A DNA stretch of 64,000 bases from Serratia nevei (GCF_037948395.1 NZ_CP149940.1:4898001-4962000); one strand, 5' to 3'; shown: positions 1-10,514, counted from the stretch's first letter. The notes: a model not told the origin generated them from the sequence alone. Made by a program: numbers and translations.

Positions 1-317
1 AGCGCACCAACAACGTGTCGATCATCGTCTGCTCGGCGCTGAAAAAGCAGTATCGCGACCGCCTGCGCGCCGGCAACGGCAACCTGTCGTTTATCTACCT
101 GCACGGCGAGTTCCCGGTGATCGAATCCCGCCTGGCGGCGCGTAACGGCCACTTCTTCAAACCGCAGATGCTGGTCACCCAGTTCGCCGCGCTGGAGCAA
201 CCGGGCGCCGACGAAAGCGACGTGATGGCGATCGACATCAACCAGCCGCTGGACGCGGTGATCGCCGATACCGTGCGCCATATCCAGAGCTTCCTGCCGC
301 AGGACGTGTGCGCGTGA
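1..317 (+). CDS. gntK: Gluconokinase, C-terminal part (gene runs off the left edge)
   Basis: Gluconokinase phosphorylates gluconate to 6-phosphogluconate in the cytoplasm. Only about the last 104 codons are present, read in frame from base 3 to the TGA at 315-317. The visible part matches the C-terminal half of thermoresistant GntK: VCSALKKQYRD near its start, then FIYLHGEF and GHFFKPQMLVTQF. The N-terminal P-loop lies outside the window. The stop overlaps the gntU start in a GTGA arrangement, so kinase and permease are translationally coupled. Its product feeds Edd, encoded two genes downstream. The family call is secure from the C-terminal motifs. Confidence 0.93.
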   Translation, partial: RTNNVSIIVCSALKKQYRDRLRAGNGNLSFIYLHGEFPVIESRLAARNGHFFKPQMLVTQFAALEQPGADESDVMAIDINQPLDAVIADTVRHIQSFLPQDVCA

Positions 318-1651
318 GTACCGTTACGCTGGTCGGTACCGCAGTCGGCTCGGTTTTACTGCTGTTATTCCTGGTGATGAAGGCGCGCATGCACGCCTTC
401 GTCGCGCTGATGCTGGTGTCCATCGCCGCCGGCATTTTCTCCGGCATGCCGCTGGACCATATCGCCGACACCATGCAAAAAGGCATGGGCGACACGCTGG
501 GCTTTCTGGCGATCGTGGTGGCGCTGGGGGCGATGTTCGGCAAGATCCTGCATGAGGTCGGCGCGCTCGATCAAATTGCGGCGCAATTGCTGAAACGATT
601 CGGACAAAGCAAGGCGCACTATGCGCTCGGCATCGCTGGCCTGATCTGCGCGCTGCCGCTGTTCTTCGACGTGGCGGTGGTGCTACTGATCGGCATCGTG
701 TTCGCCGTGGCGCGCCGCACCGACGGCAATATCGTCAAGCTGGCGATCCCGCTGTTCGCCGGCGTGGCCGCCGCCGCCTCCTTCCTGCTGCCGGGGCCGG
801 TACCGATGCTGCTGGCTTCGCAGATGAAGGCTGACTTCGGCTGGATGATCGCCATCGGCCTGGTGGCGGCGGTGATCGGCATGCTGATCGCCGGCCCGCT
901 GTACGGCAGCTTTATCAGCCGCTTCGTCAACTGGCCAATGCCGCCGGAAGAGAACGAGCCGACGCTGACCAAGGGCAATCTGCCGTCATTCGGCTTCAGC
1001 CTGGCGCTGGTGCTGTGCCCACTGGTGCTGGTCGGCATGAAAACCATCGGCGCGCGGCTGGTCACTCCGGGTTCACAGCTGCAGCAGTGGCTGGAGTTTA
1101 TCGGCCACCCGTTTACCGCCATTCTGCTGGCCTGCCTGATCGTGATTTACGGCCTGGCGAAACCGCGCGGCATGAGCAACGAACAGACGCTGGCCATCTG
1201 CTCCGCCGCGGTGCAACCGGCCGGGATCATCCTACTGATGACCGGCGCCGGCGGGGTGTTCAAACAGATCCTGGTGGATTCCGGCGTAGGGCCGGCGCTG
1301 GGTGACGCCATGATCGGCGCCGGCCTGCCGATCGCCGTGGCCGCCTTTGCGCTTTCCGCCATGGTGCGGGTGATTCAGGGCTCGGCCACCGTCGCCTGCC
1401 TGACCACCGTCGGCCTGGTGCTGCCGGTCACCAGCCAGCTCGGATTGAACGGCGGGCAGCTGGCCGCGCTGGCTATCTGCATCGCCGGCGGCTCCATCGT
1501 GCTGAGCCACGTCAACGACGCCGGTTTCTGGCTGTTCGGCAAATTCACCGGCGCCAACGAACTGCAAACGCTGAAAACCTGGACGGTGATGGAAACGATT
1601 CTGGGCAGCGTCGGCGGCGCTATCGGCATGATGGCATTCACGATGTTTTAA
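314..1651 (+). CDS. gntU: Gluconate transporter, GntP family (GntU-like)
   Basis: Inner-membrane permease that imports gluconate for GntK. The 445-residue protein is hydrophobic throughout, with about 12-14 predicted membrane segments, and carries GntP-family signatures such as VMKARMHAF near the N-terminus, GPVPMLLASQM in the middle and SHVNDAGFWLFGKFTGA near the C-terminus. Length and sequence are closest to E. coli GntU. I chose GTG at 314 because it overlaps the gntK TGA by four bases; an in-frame GTG at 308 is also possible. About 100 bases separate it from edd. That gap holds inverted GC-rich arms (1662-1669 and 1698-1705) without a U tract. Confidence 0.93.
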   Translation: MSTVTLVGTAVGSVLLLLFLVMKARMHAFVALMLVSIAAGIFSGMPLDHIADTMQKGMGDTLGFLAIVVALGAMFGKILHEVGALDQIAAQLLKRFGQSKAHYALGIAGLICALPLFFDVAVVLLIGIVFAVARRTDGNIVKLAIPLFAGVAAAASFLLPGPVPMLLASQMKADFGWMIAIGLVAAVIGMLIAGPLYGSFISRFVNWPMPPEENEPTLTKGNLPSFGFSLALVLCPLVLVGMKTIGARLVTPGSQLQQWLEFIGHPFTAILLACLIVIYGLAKPRGMSNEQTLAICSAAVQPAGIILLMTGAGGVFKQILVDSGVGPALGDAMIGAGLPIAVAAFALSAMVRVIQGSATVACLTTVGLVLPVTSQLGLNGGQLAALAICIAGGSIVLSHVNDAGFWLFGKFTGANELQTLKTWTVMETILGSVGGAIGMMAFTMF

Positions 1652-1749
1652 ATCCTAAATCGCCCCCGGCCTTGCACACCAGGGCTGCAAATCACCACCG
1701 GGGGCACCGCCACAGGCGGCGACTATAACAACAGCAATGTGAGGAAGGC

Positions 1750-3564
1750 ATGATTAACCCAACCTTGTCCCGTGTCACACAGCGCATCACCCACCGTTCC
1801 CAGGCCAGCCGTGCCGCCTATCTGGCGCGTATCGAAGCGGCCCGTTCCCAAACCGTCCACCGCGCGCAGCTGGCCTGCGGCAACCTGGCCCACGGCTTCG
1901 CCGCCTGTCAGCCCGATGACAAGACGGCGCTGAAAAACATGGTGCGCAGCGATATCGCCATCATCACCGCCTATAACGACATGCTGTCGGCCCACCAGCC
2001 GTACGAACACTACCCGCAGCGGCTGAAACAGGCGCTGCAGGCGGTGGGCGCCGTGGGCCAGGTAGCCGGCGGCGTGCCGGCGATGTGCGACGGCGTGACG
2101 CAGGGGCAGGACGGCATGGAGCTGTCGCTGATGAGCCGTGACGTGATCGCCATGTCGGCCGCCGTCGGCCTGTCGCACAACATGTTCGACGGCGCGCTGT
2201 TCCTCGGCATCTGCGACAAGATCGTGCCCGGGCTGGTGATGGCCGCCCTCTCCTTCGGCCACCTGCCCGCGCTGTTCGTGCCGGCCGGCCCGATGAGCAG
2301 CGGTTTACCCAACAAGGAAAAGGTACGCGTGCGCCAGCTGTACGCCGAGGGCAAGGCCGACCGCCTGGCGCTGCTGGAAGCCGAGGCCGCGTCCTATCAC
2401 GGCATCGGCACCTGCACCTTCTACGGCACCGCCAACACCAACCAGATGGTGATGGAAGTGATGGGCCTGCACCTGCCGGGCGCCTCTTTCGTACATCCGG
2501 ACACGCCGCTGCGCGACGCGCTGAACGACGCCGCCGCGCGCCAGGTGACGCGACTGACCGACACCGCCGGCAACTACCTGCCGATCGGCCGCCTGGTGGA
2601 CGAGAAAGTGGTGGTAAACGGCATCGTCTCGCTGCTGGCCACCGGCGGCTCCACCAACCTGACCATGCATCTGGTGGCGATGGCGCGCGCAGCGGGCATC
2701 ATCATTACCTGGGACGACTTCTCGGAGCTGTCGGAGGCGGTGCCGCTGCTGTGCCGCATCTATCCGAACGGCCCGGCCGACATCAACCAGTTCCAGGCCG
2801 CCGGCGGCGTGCCGCTGGTGGTGCGCGAGCTGCTGCAACACGGGCTGCTGCACGAAGACGTGCACACCGTGGCCGGTTTCGGCCTGCACCGCTACACCCA
2901 GGAACCCTGGCTGGATAATGGCCAGCTGGTGTGGCGTGAAGGCGTGGCCGGCTCGCTCGACGCCAGCGTGATCGCCAGCGTCGCTCAGCCGTTTGAGCAT
3001 CACGGCGGCACCAAAGTGATGACCGGCAATCTGGGCCGTGCGGTGATGAAAACCTCGGCGGTGCCCGCCGACAACCAGATCATCGAAGCGCCTGCGGTGG
3101 TGTTCGACAGCCAGCACGACATCGTGCCGGCGTTCGAAGCCGGCAAGCTGGATCGCGATTGCGTGGTGGTGGTGCGCTTCCAGGGGCCGCAGGCCAACGG
3201 CATGCCTGAGCTGCACAAGCTGATGCCGCCGCTGGGCGTGCTGATGGATCGCGGCTTCAAAGTGGCGCTGGTGACCGACGGCCGCCTGTCAGGCGCCTCC
3301 GGCAAGGTGCCTTCCGCCATCCACGTCACCCCGGAAGCCTATACCGGCGGCCTGCTGGCGAAAGTGCGCGACGGCGATCCGATCCGCGTCAACGGCCGCA
3401 GCGGCGAGCTGCAGGTGCTGGTCGACGCCGACGAACTGGCCCAGCGCGCGCCATGCCAGCCCGATCTGAGCGCAGAACACATCGGCTGCGGCCGCGAGCT
3501 GTTCGGCGCGCTGCGCAGCCAGCTGTCCGGCGCCGAGCAAGGCGCCTGCTGCATCAAATTTTAA
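1750..3564 (+). CDS. edd: Phosphogluconate dehydratase
   Basis: Catalyses 6-phosphogluconate to 2-keto-3-deoxy-6-phosphogluconate plus water, the first dedicated step of the Entner-Doudoroff pathway. The 604-residue length is that of Edd in the IlvD/Edd iron-sulfur dehydratase family. Visible family stretches are [14 protein letters not shown], a Cys in [33 protein letters not shown], and near the C-terminus [22 protein letters not shown]. The cluster-binding cysteines appear intact. The start has a GAGG ribosome-binding site. It is followed 46 bases later by eda, so both ED enzymes are co-transcribed, and it stands with gntK-gntU rather than with zwf as in E. coli. Confidence 0.96.
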   Translation: MINPTLSRVTQRITHRSQASRAAYLARIEAARSQTVHRAQLACGNLAHGFAACQPDDKTALKNMVRSDIAIITAYNDMLSAHQPYEHYPQRLKQALQAVGAVGQVAGGVPAMCDGVTQGQDGMELSLMSRDVIAMSAAVGLSHNMFDGALFLGICDKIVPGLVMAALSFGHLPALFVPAGPMSSGLPNKEKVRVRQLYAEGKADRLALLEAEAASYHGIGTCTFYGTANTNQMVMEVMGLHLPGASFVHPDTPLRDALNDAAARQVTRLTDTAGNYLPIGRLVDEKVVVNGIVSLLATGGSTNLTMHLVAMARAAGIIITWDDFSELSEAVPLLCRIYPNGPADINQFQAAGGVPLVVRELLQHGLLHEDVHTVAGFGLHRYTQEPWLDNGQLVWREGVAGSLDASVIASVAQPFEHHGGTKVMTGNLGRAVMKTSAVPADNQIIEAPAVVFDSQHDIVPAFEAGKLDRDCVVVVRFQGPQANGMPELHKLMPPLGVLMDRGFKVALVTDGRLSGASGKVPSAIHVTPEAYTGGLLAKVRDGDPIRVNGRSGELQVLVDADELAQRAPCQPDLSAEHIGCGRELFGALRSQLSGAEQGACCIKF

Positions 3565-3610
3565 TCGATAGCCTGGCCGCCTGGCGGCGGCCACAGAGGA
3601 GAACGTCATC

Positions 3611-4252
3611 ATGAACCAATGGAAAACAAGTGCCGAGCAGATCCTGACGGCGGGGCCGGTGGTGCCGGTCATCGTGATCAACAAGCTGGAACATGCGGTG
3701 CCGCTGGCGAAAGCGCTGGTCGCCGGCGGCGTGCGGGTGTTGGAAGTGACGCTGCGCACCGCCTGCGCCATGGACGCCATTCGCGCCATCGCCCAAGAAG
3801 TGCCGGAAGCGATCATCGGCGCCGGTACCGTGATCAATCCCCAGCAGCTGCGTGAAGTGACCGAGGCCGGTGCGCAGTTCGCCATCAGCCCGGGGCTGAC
3901 CGACGAGCTGCTCAAGGCGGCCACCGCCGGGTCCATTCCGCTTATTCCGGGCATCAGCACCGTTTCCGAGCTGATGCTGGGCATGGATTACGGCCTGCGC
4001 GAGTTTAAATTCTTCCCGGCGGAAGCCAACGGCGGCGTAAAAGCGCTGCAGGCGATCGGCGGCCCGTTCCCGCAGGTGCGCTTCTGCCCGACCGGCGGCA
4101 TCTCACCGGACAATTACCGCAGCTATCTGGCGCTGAAAAGCGTGCTGTGCATCGGCGGCTCCTGGCTGGTGCCGGCGGACGCGCTGGAAAGCGGCGACTA
4201 CGCCCGCATCACCGAACTGGCGCGCGCCGCCGTCGCGGGCGCCAAGGCCTGA
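3611..4252 (+). CDS. eda: KDPG aldolase (2-keto-3-deoxy-6-phosphogluconate aldolase)
   Basis: Cleaves KDPG to pyruvate and glyceraldehyde-3-phosphate; class I aldolase, cytoplasmic TIM-barrel trimer. The protein is 213 residues, the usual length. The Schiff-base lysine K133 sits in EFKFFPAE and the catalytic glutamate E45 in LEVTLRT, both at the family positions. The phosphate-binding loop PTGGI is also present. It is the last gene of the gntKU-edd-eda group. The stop at 4252 lies two bases from the aceK stop on the opposite strand, so the two operons converge with no room for a separate terminator. Confidence 0.96.
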   Translation: MNQWKTSAEQILTAGPVVPVIVINKLEHAVPLAKALVAGGVRVLEVTLRTACAMDAIRAIAQEVPEAIIGAGTVINPQQLREVTEAGAQFAISPGLTDELLKAATAGSIPLIPGISTVSELMLGMDYGLREFKFFPAEANGGVKALQAIGGPFPQVRFCPTGGISPDNYRSYLALKSVLCIGGSWLVPADALESGDYARITELARAAVAGAKA

Positions 4253-4253
4253 T

Positions 4254-6008
4254 TTACATCGCAGCGGTGGCGGCCGGCAGCGCCGCCCCGCAGCGCTGGC
4301 TGAACCGCTGCTTCTTGCGGTAAGCGAACACGTCTTCCACGTGCCCCTCGCGGATGCGCTGCTGCAACCCGCGCCAATACTCAGCCGTAAACAGATCGCT
4401 GTGCAACTCCTCAAACACCTGCCGAATGCGCCGATCCCCGCACAGGAAGTGGCGGAACTCCTCCGGGAACACGTCGTTGGGCGCGATGCTGTACCACGGC
4501 TCACTGGCCAGCTCGTCCTCCGGATAACGCGGCGGCGGAATGTCGCGGAAGTTAACCTCGGTCATGTAGCAAATTTCGTCGTAGTCGTAGAACACCACCC
4601 GCCCGTGGCGCGTCACGCCAAAGTTCTTGAACAGCATGTCGCCGGGGAAGATATTGGCGGCGGCCAGCTGCTTGATGGCATTGCCGTACTCTTCGATCGC
4701 ATCGCGCATCTGCTGGTCGTTGGCCTGCTCCAGATACAGGTTCAGCGGCGTCATGCGCCGTTCCATATACAGGTGCTTGATCACGATGCGATCGCCGAGA
4801 TCTTCCAGTTTGCCCGGCACTTCGCGCTGCAGTTCCGCCAACAGCGCCGGACTGAGGCGCGCCTTGTCGACGACGAAATTCTCGTACTCCTGGGTATCCG
4901 CCATGCGCCCGACGCGATCGTGCTCTTTCACCAGCTGATAGCAGGCCATCACCTGCGCCTGCGTCACCTCTTTTTGCGGGGCGAACTCGTCCTTGATCAC
5001 TTTGAATACCCGGTCGAAAGACGGCAAGGTGAACACCAGCATCACCATGCCCTTCACCCCCGGCGCGATGATAAATTGCTCCTGCGACTGCGCCATAAAG
5101 GTCAGGTATTCGCGATAGCATTCGGTTTTGCCATGCTTCTGGCAGCCGATCGCCATGTACAGCTCGGCGGTGGTTTTGCCCGGCAGGATCTCACGCAGCC
5201 ACTCCACCATCGCCGCCGGCAGCGGCGCGTAGACCATGAAATAAGAACGGGCGAAGCCGAAGACGATGCTGGCCTCAGCCTTACCGGTCAGGCAGGCGTC
5301 GATAAACAGCGCGCCCGATTCGCTGTGGTGGATAGGCAGCAAGAACGGATAAACGCCGTCGGCCAGGCGCAGCTTGCCGACCAGCCAGGCGGCCTTGTTG
5401 CGGTAGAACAGTTCGTTGGCGATCTGGAAGGTTGCCCCCGCCAGCTGCTGTGCGCTGAAGGCGCGTTGCAGCGCCTGAGTGATGTAGCGAATATCGCGCG
5501 TCAAATCCTCCCACGGCAGACGCAGCGGCAGATCGCTCAGTACGCTGCGCAGCATCGCCGGCAGATCGCCATTGGGCGTGAAATCGCGCGCCAGCGGACG
5601 CGGAATATCGCGAAAGCGCCGCTCCGGCTGCGAACTGAAGACGAACAGCTTGTCCGGCGTCAGATCGCGGTGCTTGAACAGCCGGCAGTAGACCGAGTTA
5701 AAAAAGCTTTCGGCGATCTCGAAACGCGGATAGTCCGGCAGCAGGTCGATATAGACCGCTTTGACCCGGCTGGGGAAGTCGGCGTCGAAGTATTTCTGCC
5801 CGGTGATGCATTTGAGTTGCTCCACTACCAGGCCGACGTGATGGTCGTACAGATGGATGCGCTTTTTCATCGCCTGCTGCACCGCCGGCCAGTCCGCCTG
5901 CTCGAAGCGCTGCTGCGCGCCGGCGGTCACTTCCAGAAAGCGGCCGTACTGCGCATCGAAGCCCTGCAGGATCGTCTGTGCGATCAACAACTCCAGTTTT
6001 GCCGCCAT
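4254..6008 (-). CDS. aceK: Isocitrate dehydrogenase kinase/phosphatase
   Basis: Bifunctional enzyme that phosphorylates and dephosphorylates isocitrate dehydrogenase, diverting isocitrate to the glyoxylate shunt during growth on acetate. The protein is 584 residues and matches AceK along its length: [12 protein letters not shown] near the start, [37 protein letters not shown], and the kinase region [18 protein letters not shown] with [10 protein letters not shown] chose the ATG at 6008, preceded by TAAGG; an earlier in-frame ATG at 6041 would fall inside the aceA-aceK hairpin and would add residues that AceK lacks. Last gene of aceBAK. The C-terminal end, after FAYRKKQRF, is Ala-rich and slightly longer than in E. 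coli. Confidence 0.95.
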   Translation of the reverse strand: MAAKLELLIAQTILQGFDAQYGRFLEVTAGAQQRFEQADWPAVQQAMKKRIHLYDHHVGLVVEQLKCITGQKYFDADFPSRVKAVYIDLLPDYPRFEIAESFFNSVYCRLFKHRDLTPDKLFVFSSQPERRFRDIPRPLARDFTPNGDLPAMLRSVLSDLPLRLPWEDLTRDIRYITQALQRAFSAQQLAGATFQIANELFYRNKAAWLVGKLRLADGVYPFLLPIHHSESGALFIDACLTGKAEASIVFGFARSYFMVYAPLPAAMVEWLREILPGKTTAELYMAIGCQKHGKTECYREYLTFMAQSQEQFIIAPGVKGMVMLVFTLPSFDRVFKVIKDEFAPQKEVTQAQVMACYQLVKEHDRVGRMADTQEYENFVVDKARLSPALLAELQREVPGKLEDLGDRIVIKHLYMERRMTPLNLYLEQANDQQMRDAIEEYGNAIKQLAAANIFPGDMLFKNFGVTRHGRVVFYDYDEICYMTEVNFRDIPPPRYPEDELASEPWYSIAPNDVFPEEFRHFLCGDRRIRQVFEELHSDLFTAEYWRGLQQRIREGHVEDVFAYRKKQRFSQRCGAALPAATAAM

Positions 6009-6022
6009 CCTTACCCCCGCCA

Positions 6023-6050
6023 GAAAAAGGAGCCTGCGCATGCAGGCTCC
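6023..6050 (-). terminator. Hairpin with U tract between aceA and aceK
   Basis: A perfect 9-bp GC-rich stem (6029-6037 with 6042-6050, 4-nt loop) is followed on the minus strand by five T residues and then, about 15 bases on, by the aceK start. This has the form of an intrinsic terminator. Partial termination or RNA processing here would keep AceK well below AceA. In E. coli the same intergenic region also holds stem-loops, linked to low aceK expression. That it acts as an attenuator here is inference. Confidence 0.7.
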
Positions 6051-6077
6051 GGGTGAAACGTCTTCAAGCTTGCCGCA

Positions 6078-7385
6078 TCAGAACTGCTGTTCTTCCGTCG
6101 AACCGGTCAGCGCGGTGACCGAAGAGGCGCCGCCCTGAATGATGGTGGTGACCTTGTCGAAGTAGCCGGTGCCCACCTCTTGCTGGTGCGACGCGAAGGT
6201 GTAGCCGCGATCCACCGCGGCGAACTCCGCCTGCTGCACCTTCTCGACGTAGTGTTTCATGCCCTCGCCCTGCGCATAGGCGTGCGCCAGGTCGAACATG
6301 TTGAACCACATGCTGTGGATGCCCGCCAGCGTAATGAACTGATACTTGTAGCCCATGTCCGACAGCGCCTGCTGGAAGCGGGCGATGGTCTGGTCGTCGA
6401 GGTTCTTCTTCCAGTTGAACGACGGCGAGCAGTTGTAGGCCAGCAGCTTGCCCGGGTATTTGGCGTGGATGGCGTCGGCGAAGCGCTGAGCGGCATCCAG
6501 ATCCGGCGTTGAGGTTTCGCACCACACCATATCCGCGTAAGGAGCATAGGCCAGGCCGCGGCTGATCGCCTGCTCGACGCCGGCATGGGTGCGGAAGAAG
6601 CCTTCCGCCGTGCGCTCGCCGGTGACGAAGGCGCTGTCATACGGATCGCAATCGGAGGTCAGCAGGTCGGCCGCATCGGCGTCGGTACGGGCGATCACCA
6701 GCGTCGGCACGCCGAGCACGTCAGCCGCCAGGCGTGCGGCGACCAGCTTCTGGATCGCTTCTTGCGTCGGCACCAGCACTTTGCCACCCATATGGCCGCA
6801 TTTCTTCACCGCCGCCAGCTGGTCTTCAAAGTGCACCCCGGCGGCGCCGGCGGTGATCATCGCTTTCATCAGCTCGAAGGCGTTCAGCACGCCGCCGAAG
6901 CCGGCTTCCGCATCGGCGACGATCGGCAGGAAATAATCGGTGTAGCCTTTGCTGCCCGGCTCAATCTGGTTAGCCCATTGGATCTGATCGGCGCGGCGGA
7001 AGGTATTGTTGATGCGCTCGACGACCTTCGGCACCGAGTCCACCGGATACAGCGACTGGTCAGGGTACATGGCCGCCGCGCTGTTGGCGTCCGCCGCCAC
7101 CTGCCAACCGGACAGGTAGATAGCCTCGACGCCGGCTTTGGCCTGCTGCAGCGCCTGGCCGCCGGTCAGCGCGCCCAGGCAGTTCACGTAGCCTTTGCGC
7201 GCCTTGCCGTTCAACAATGCCCACAGTTTGGCGGCGCCGTTTTGCGCCAGGGTGCATTCCGGGTTGACCGAACCGCGCAGGTTGATCACGTCTTCGGCGC
7301 TGTAAGGGCGGGTAATGCCGTCCCAACGGGCCGATTTCCATTCCTGTTCCAGCTGCTGGATCTGTTGAGAGCGAGAGGTAGACAT
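6078..7385 (-). CDS. aceA: Isocitrate lyase
   Basis: Cleaves isocitrate to glyoxylate and succinate, the first step of the glyoxylate shunt; cytoplasmic tetramer. The 435-residue protein matches enterobacterial AceA. It carries the active-site signature KKCGHMGGK with the catalytic cysteine near residue 196, the Mg-binding stretches [10 protein letters not shown] and [10 protein letters not shown], and the C-terminal [16 protein letters not shown]. It lies 41 bases downstream of aceB with its own ribosome-binding site. A terminator-like hairpin separates it from aceK. Expression should follow the aceB promoter, normally IclR-controlled. Confidence 0.97.
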   Translation of the reverse strand: MSTSRSQQIQQLEQEWKSARWDGITRPYSAEDVINLRGSVNPECTLAQNGAAKLWALLNGKARKGYVNCLGALTGGQALQQAKAGVEAIYLSGWQVAADANSAAAMYPDQSLYPVDSVPKVVERINNTFRRADQIQWANQIEPGSKGYTDYFLPIVADAEAGFGGVLNAFELMKAMITAGAAGVHFEDQLAAVKKCGHMGGKVLVPTQEAIQKLVAARLAADVLGVPTLVIARTDADAADLLTSDCDPYDSAFVTGERTAEGFFRTHAGVEQAISRGLAYAPYADMVWCETSTPDLDAAQRFADAIHAKYPGKLLAYNCSPSFNWKKNLDDQTIARFQQALSDMGYKYQFITLAGIHSMWFNMFDLAHAYAQGEGMKHYVEKVQQAEFAAVDRGYTFASHQQEVGTGYFDKVTTIIQGGASSVTALTGSTEEQQF

Positions 7386-7426
7386 AATTTTTATCCTTTC
7401 AGTCGTGTAGGGTTGATTGGGAAAAC

Positions 7427-9025
7427 TCAGGCCAGCAGCTCATAGCCGGGCAGCGTCAGGAAATCGATTAATTCATCTTGCGTGGTGATGCGCTCCATCA
7501 GGCGCGCCGCCTCTTCGAACCGGCCGGCGTTAAAGCGCGCTTCCCCCACTTCTTCACGCACCACCAACATCTCTTCTTGCAGCATCTGGCGGAACAGCGC
7601 CTTGGTGACCGGACGCCCGTCGCTCAGGCTCTTCTCGTGGTGGATCCACTGCCAGATTGACGTACGGGAGATTTCCGCCGTCGCCGCATCTTCCATCAAA
7701 CCGTAAATCGGCACGCAACCGTTGCCGGAGATCCAGGCTTCGATGTACTGCACCGCCACGCGGATATTGGCGCGCATCCCCGCCTCGGTGCGTTCGCCGT
7801 CGCACGGTGCCAGCAGCTGTGCGGCGCTGATCGGCGCGTCTTGCTCACGCAGCACCTCCAGCTGGTTTTGGCGATCGCCCAATGCTTTGCCAAATACCTC
7901 CATCACCGTATCCGCCAGCCCCGGGTGTGCCACCCAGGTGCCGTCGTGGCCGTTGCTGGCCTCCAGCTCTTTGTCCGCCCGTACCTTATTCAACACCCAG
8001 TCATTTTTCTCGGCGTCTTTGCTCGGGATAAACGCCGCCATACCGCCCATGGCGAACGCGCCGCGCTTGTGACAGGTTTTGATCAACAGACGCGAATAGG
8101 CGCTGAGGAAAGGTTTCTCCATGGTCACCGACTGACGATCCGGCAGCACGCGATCGCCATGATTCTTCAGCGTTTTGATGTAGCTGAAGATGTAATCCCA
8201 GCGGCCGCAGTTCAGGCCGACGATGTGGTCGCGCAGGTGGTAGAGAATTTCGTCCATCTGGAACACCGCCGGCAGGGTTTCGATCAGCACGGTCGCTTTG
8301 ATGGTGCCGCGCGGCAGATCGAAACGATCCTCGGTAAAGCTGAAGACATCACTCCACCAGGCCGCCTCTTCCCAGGACTGGGTTTTCGGCAGATAGAAAT
8401 ACGGCCCGCTGCCCTTGGCCAGCAGCTGGCGATAGTTGTGGTAGAAGTACAGCGCGAAATCGAACAGGCCGCCGGGAATGGCTTCATCACGCCACAGCAC
8501 GTGTTTTTCCGGCAAATGCAGGCCGCGCACGCGAGCGATCAATACCGCCGGGTTCGGTTTCAGCTGGTAGATTTTGCCTGCTTCATTGGTGTAGGAAATG
8601 GTGCCGTTAACCGCATCGTGCAGGTTAATTTGGCCGTCGATGACTTTGTCCCAGCTTGGCGCCAGCGAGTCTTCGAAGTCTGCCATGAACACTTTTACGT
8701 TGGCATTAAGCGCATTGATCACCATCTTGCGCTCAACCGGCCCGGTGATCTCGACCCGGCGGTCACGCAGATCTTGTGGAATGCCGCGGATCTGCCAATC
8801 ACCTTCGCGAATGGAAGTGGTTTCCGAAATAAATCCCGGCAGTTCGCCGCGATCGATATTTTGCTGCCAGCGGACACGCGCCGCCAGCAGCTCGTTGCGC
8901 CGCGGCGTGAATTTCCCCACCAGTTCCGCCAGGAATTCAACCGCTTCATCGGTCAACACCTGGCGCTCCGCTGCGGCGAAACCCTGCGTAAACCTTAACT
9001 CCGTGCCTGCTATCTGTTGTGTCAT
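7427..9025 (-). CDS. aceB: Malate synthase A
   Basis: Condenses glyoxylate and acetyl-CoA to malate, the second step of the glyoxylate shunt. The 532-residue length is typical of the A isoform. Family stretches include [42 protein letters not shown] with the catalytic glutamate, [13 protein letters not shown], and [12 protein letters not shown] chose the ATG at 9025 because an AAGGAG site lies 8 bases upstream; an upstream in-frame start at 9043 has no such site. First gene of aceB-aceA-aceK, preceded by an AT-rich promoter region. metA lies further upstream on the same strand, the same order as in E. coli. Confidence 0.97.
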   Translation of the reverse strand: MTQQIAGTELRFTQGFAAAERQVLTDEAVEFLAELVGKFTPRRNELLAARVRWQQNIDRGELPGFISETTSIREGDWQIRGIPQDLRDRRVEITGPVERKMVINALNANVKVFMADFEDSLAPSWDKVIDGQINLHDAVNGTISYTNEAGKIYQLKPNPAVLIARVRGLHLPEKHVLWRDEAIPGGLFDFALYFYHNYRQLLAKGSGPYFYLPKTQSWEEAAWWSDVFSFTEDRFDLPRGTIKATVLIETLPAVFQMDEILYHLRDHIVGLNCGRWDYIFSYIKTLKNHGDRVLPDRQSVTMEKPFLSAYSRLLIKTCHKRGAFAMGGMAAFIPSKDAEKNDWVLNKVRADKELEASNGHDGTWVAHPGLADTVMEVFGKALGDRQNQLEVLREQDAPISAAQLLAPCDGERTEAGMRANIRVAVQYIEAWISGNGCVPIYGLMEDAATAEISRTSIWQWIHHEKSLSDGRPVTKALFRQMLQEEMLVVREEVGEARFNAGRFEEAARLMERITTQDELIDFLTLPGYELLA

Positions 9026-9159
9026 GACCTTGCTCCTTCCCATCGTTGCGCTCGCGCGACCGGCGCATTTTCATCAGAAATCACTGTGGATCAGGGCGGA
9101 TGAAACGATCCTCAACTGGTCAGATCTCATCCCGATAGCTCTAAGAATACTCAACAAAA

Positions 9160-9245
9160 AATAAAAATCAAAAACCATTTCCATTTTATTATTAAATATT
9201 TTATTAACACTTTATTATCAATTGGTTAGATAAAATAACAATGAT
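9160..9245 (-). promoter_or_regulatory. AT-rich aceBAK promoter region with an IclR-box half match
   Basis: The 374-nt gap between metA and aceB (9026-9399) holds a strongly AT-rich block at 9160-9245, in contrast to GC-rich surroundings. On the minus strand TGGAAATGGTTTTTG (9183-9169) matches the first half of the IclR box TGGAAATNATTTCCA but degenerates in the second half. A -35-like TTGATA followed after 17 bases by an AT-rich -10 candidate (TATTTA) lies just upstream. The rest of the gap shows a GC inverted repeat near 9361-9388 downstream of metA, without a U tract. Precise promoter elements are not certain. Confidence 0.5.
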
Positions 9246-9399
9246 GACAGGTAAGGAAATCGCTTCCATCAGAGTGATAAAGATGCGCTAACGCCTTGTT
9301 TAACAATGGACTTTAAGGAGGTGTGACGGAGAAAAAGAGGATCGTTCAGAGGATCAACGGCGCGGCGGCCTCGATTCAGCCGCCGGCGAGCAGAAAAAA

Positions 9400-10329
9400 T
9401 CAGTCGAGCGTCGGATTCATATGGCGCAGATCATACGGCGTGATCTGGTAGACGTAATAGTTGAGCCAGTTGGAGAACAGCAGATGGCCATGGCTGCGCC
9501 AGGTGGCTTTCGGTGTCAGTGCGGGGTTGTCATCGGGGAAGTAGTTGAGTGGAACGGCGGGATCGAGGCCGGCTTCGTTATCGCGACAATACTCTCCTGC
9601 CAGGGTCAGCGTATCGTATTCCGGATGGCCGGTGACAAACGCCAGGCGCTTGTCCTTGCTGGCAAACAGGTAGGCGCCGGCCTGCTCGGATTCGGCCAGA
9701 ACATCCAGGTCGGTATATTGACGAATCACCTCGGTCGGGAAATCGGCATAGCGTGAATGCGGCGCCAGGAAGCTTTCGTCGAAGCCGCGTGTCAGCAACG
9801 CATGCTGCTGCAGCGTTTGGTGCGGATAAACGCCGGAGAGCTTCACCTCGCGCGTCATCTTGGGAATGCCATACAGAATATTCAACGCCGCCTGTACCGC
9901 CCAGCACACGAACAGCGTGGAGGTAACGTGGTGCTTGGCCCAGTCGATCACGCGCTCGATCTGCGGCCAGTAGGCAACATCGCAGAAATCGACCAGCCCC
10001 AACGGCGCGCCGGTAACGATCAAACCATCGAAGTTCTCGTTCTGGATATCCTCGAAGTCGCAGTAGAAGTTATTCAGATGCTCGGCCGGCGTGTTCTTCG
10101 ATTCGCGGCTATCGATACGCAGCAGCTGGATATCAATCTGCAGCGGCGAGTTGGACAGCAGGCGCAAAAACTGGTTTTCCGTTTCGATCTTCTTTGGCAT
10201 CAGGTTGAGGATCAGCACTTTCAGTGGCCTGATTTCCTGTGTTTTTGCCCGCGAGGATGTCATCACGAAGACATTCTCACCGCGCAAGAAATTGACCGCA
10301 GGTAACTCATCAGGAACACGAATCGGCAT
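9400..10329 (-). CDS. metA: Homoserine O-succinyltransferase
   Basis: Transfers succinyl from succinyl-CoA to homoserine, the first committed step of methionine synthesis in enterobacteria. The 309-residue protein has the class I glutamine-amidotransferase-like fold of MetA. The acyl-accepting cysteine C142 lies in [11 protein letters not shown], and the catalytic His/Glu pair is in [10 protein letters not shown]. Other family stretches are [20 protein letters not shown] and VTGAPLG. The start is supported by good alignment of [11 protein letters not shown] with known MetA N-termini. Candidate MetJ boxes lie 25-50 bases upstream. It is followed by aceB on the same strand. Confidence 0.97.
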   Translation of the reverse strand: MPIRVPDELPAVNFLRGENVFVMTSSRAKTQEIRPLKVLILNLMPKKIETENQFLRLLSNSPLQIDIQLLRIDSRESKNTPAEHLNNFYCDFEDIQNENFDGLIVTGAPLGLVDFCDVAYWPQIERVIDWAKHHVTSTLFVCWAVQAALNILYGIPKMTREVKLSGVYPHQTLQQHALLTRGFDESFLAPHSRYADFPTEVIRQYTDLDVLAESEQAGAYLFASKDKRLAFVTGHPEYDTLTLAGEYCRDNEAGLDPAVPLNYFPDDNPALTPKATWRSHGHLLFSNWLNYYVYQITPYDLRHMNPTLD

Positions 10330-10353
10330 TGCTTAACCCTCACACATCCATTT

Positions 10354-10377
10354 ATACGTTTAGACTTCTAGATGCCC
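10354..10377. promoter_or_regulatory. Candidate tandem MetJ boxes upstream of metA
   Basis: Three consecutive 8-mers, ATACGTTT, AGACTTCT and AGATGCCC, resemble the MetJ met box AGACGTCT with 6, 7 and 5 matches. They lie 25-48 bases upstream of the metA ATG. MetJ with S-adenosylmethionine represses metA through tandem boxes at this position in E. coli. The tandem 8-bp spacing is the strongest argument; the third box is weak. Confidence 0.6.
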
Positions 10378-10488
10378 GAAGATAGCGTTTTTTTCCGTCG
10401 ATGTCGAGCATTCGGCGGAAAGGTGAAAATGTTTCATTGCGCGCTCTGCGCCAAGATATGAGGAGGGGGAGTAAAGGGACTGAAAAGC

Positions 10489-10514
10489 AAAAAGGCCATC
10501 CTTTCGGATGGCCT
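10489..10514 (-). terminator. Distal rRNA operon terminator (second)
   Basis: On the minus strand a perfect 9-bp stem with a GAAA loop (10493-10514) runs into five T residues. It lies immediately after a short remnant of a 5S gene, so it probably began as the terminator of that lost copy and now backs up the terminator at 10660-10695. Confidence 0.85.

Noticed and set aside
1662..1705. GC-rich inverted arms between gntU and edd as a terminator
   Set aside because: The loop is about 28 bases and no U tract follows; a promoter or GntR site was not recognisable either.
2305..3216. Open frame of 303 codons on the minus strand opposite edd
   Set aside because: Shadow of the edd codon pattern; His/Arg-rich and without family sequence.
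4341..6056. Long open frame of 571 codons on the plus strand opposite aceK
   Set aside because: It is the antisense frame of a GC-rich, codon-biased gene. It is rich in Arg, His, Gln and Leu, has no recognisable domain, and aceK on the other strand is a clear full-length match.
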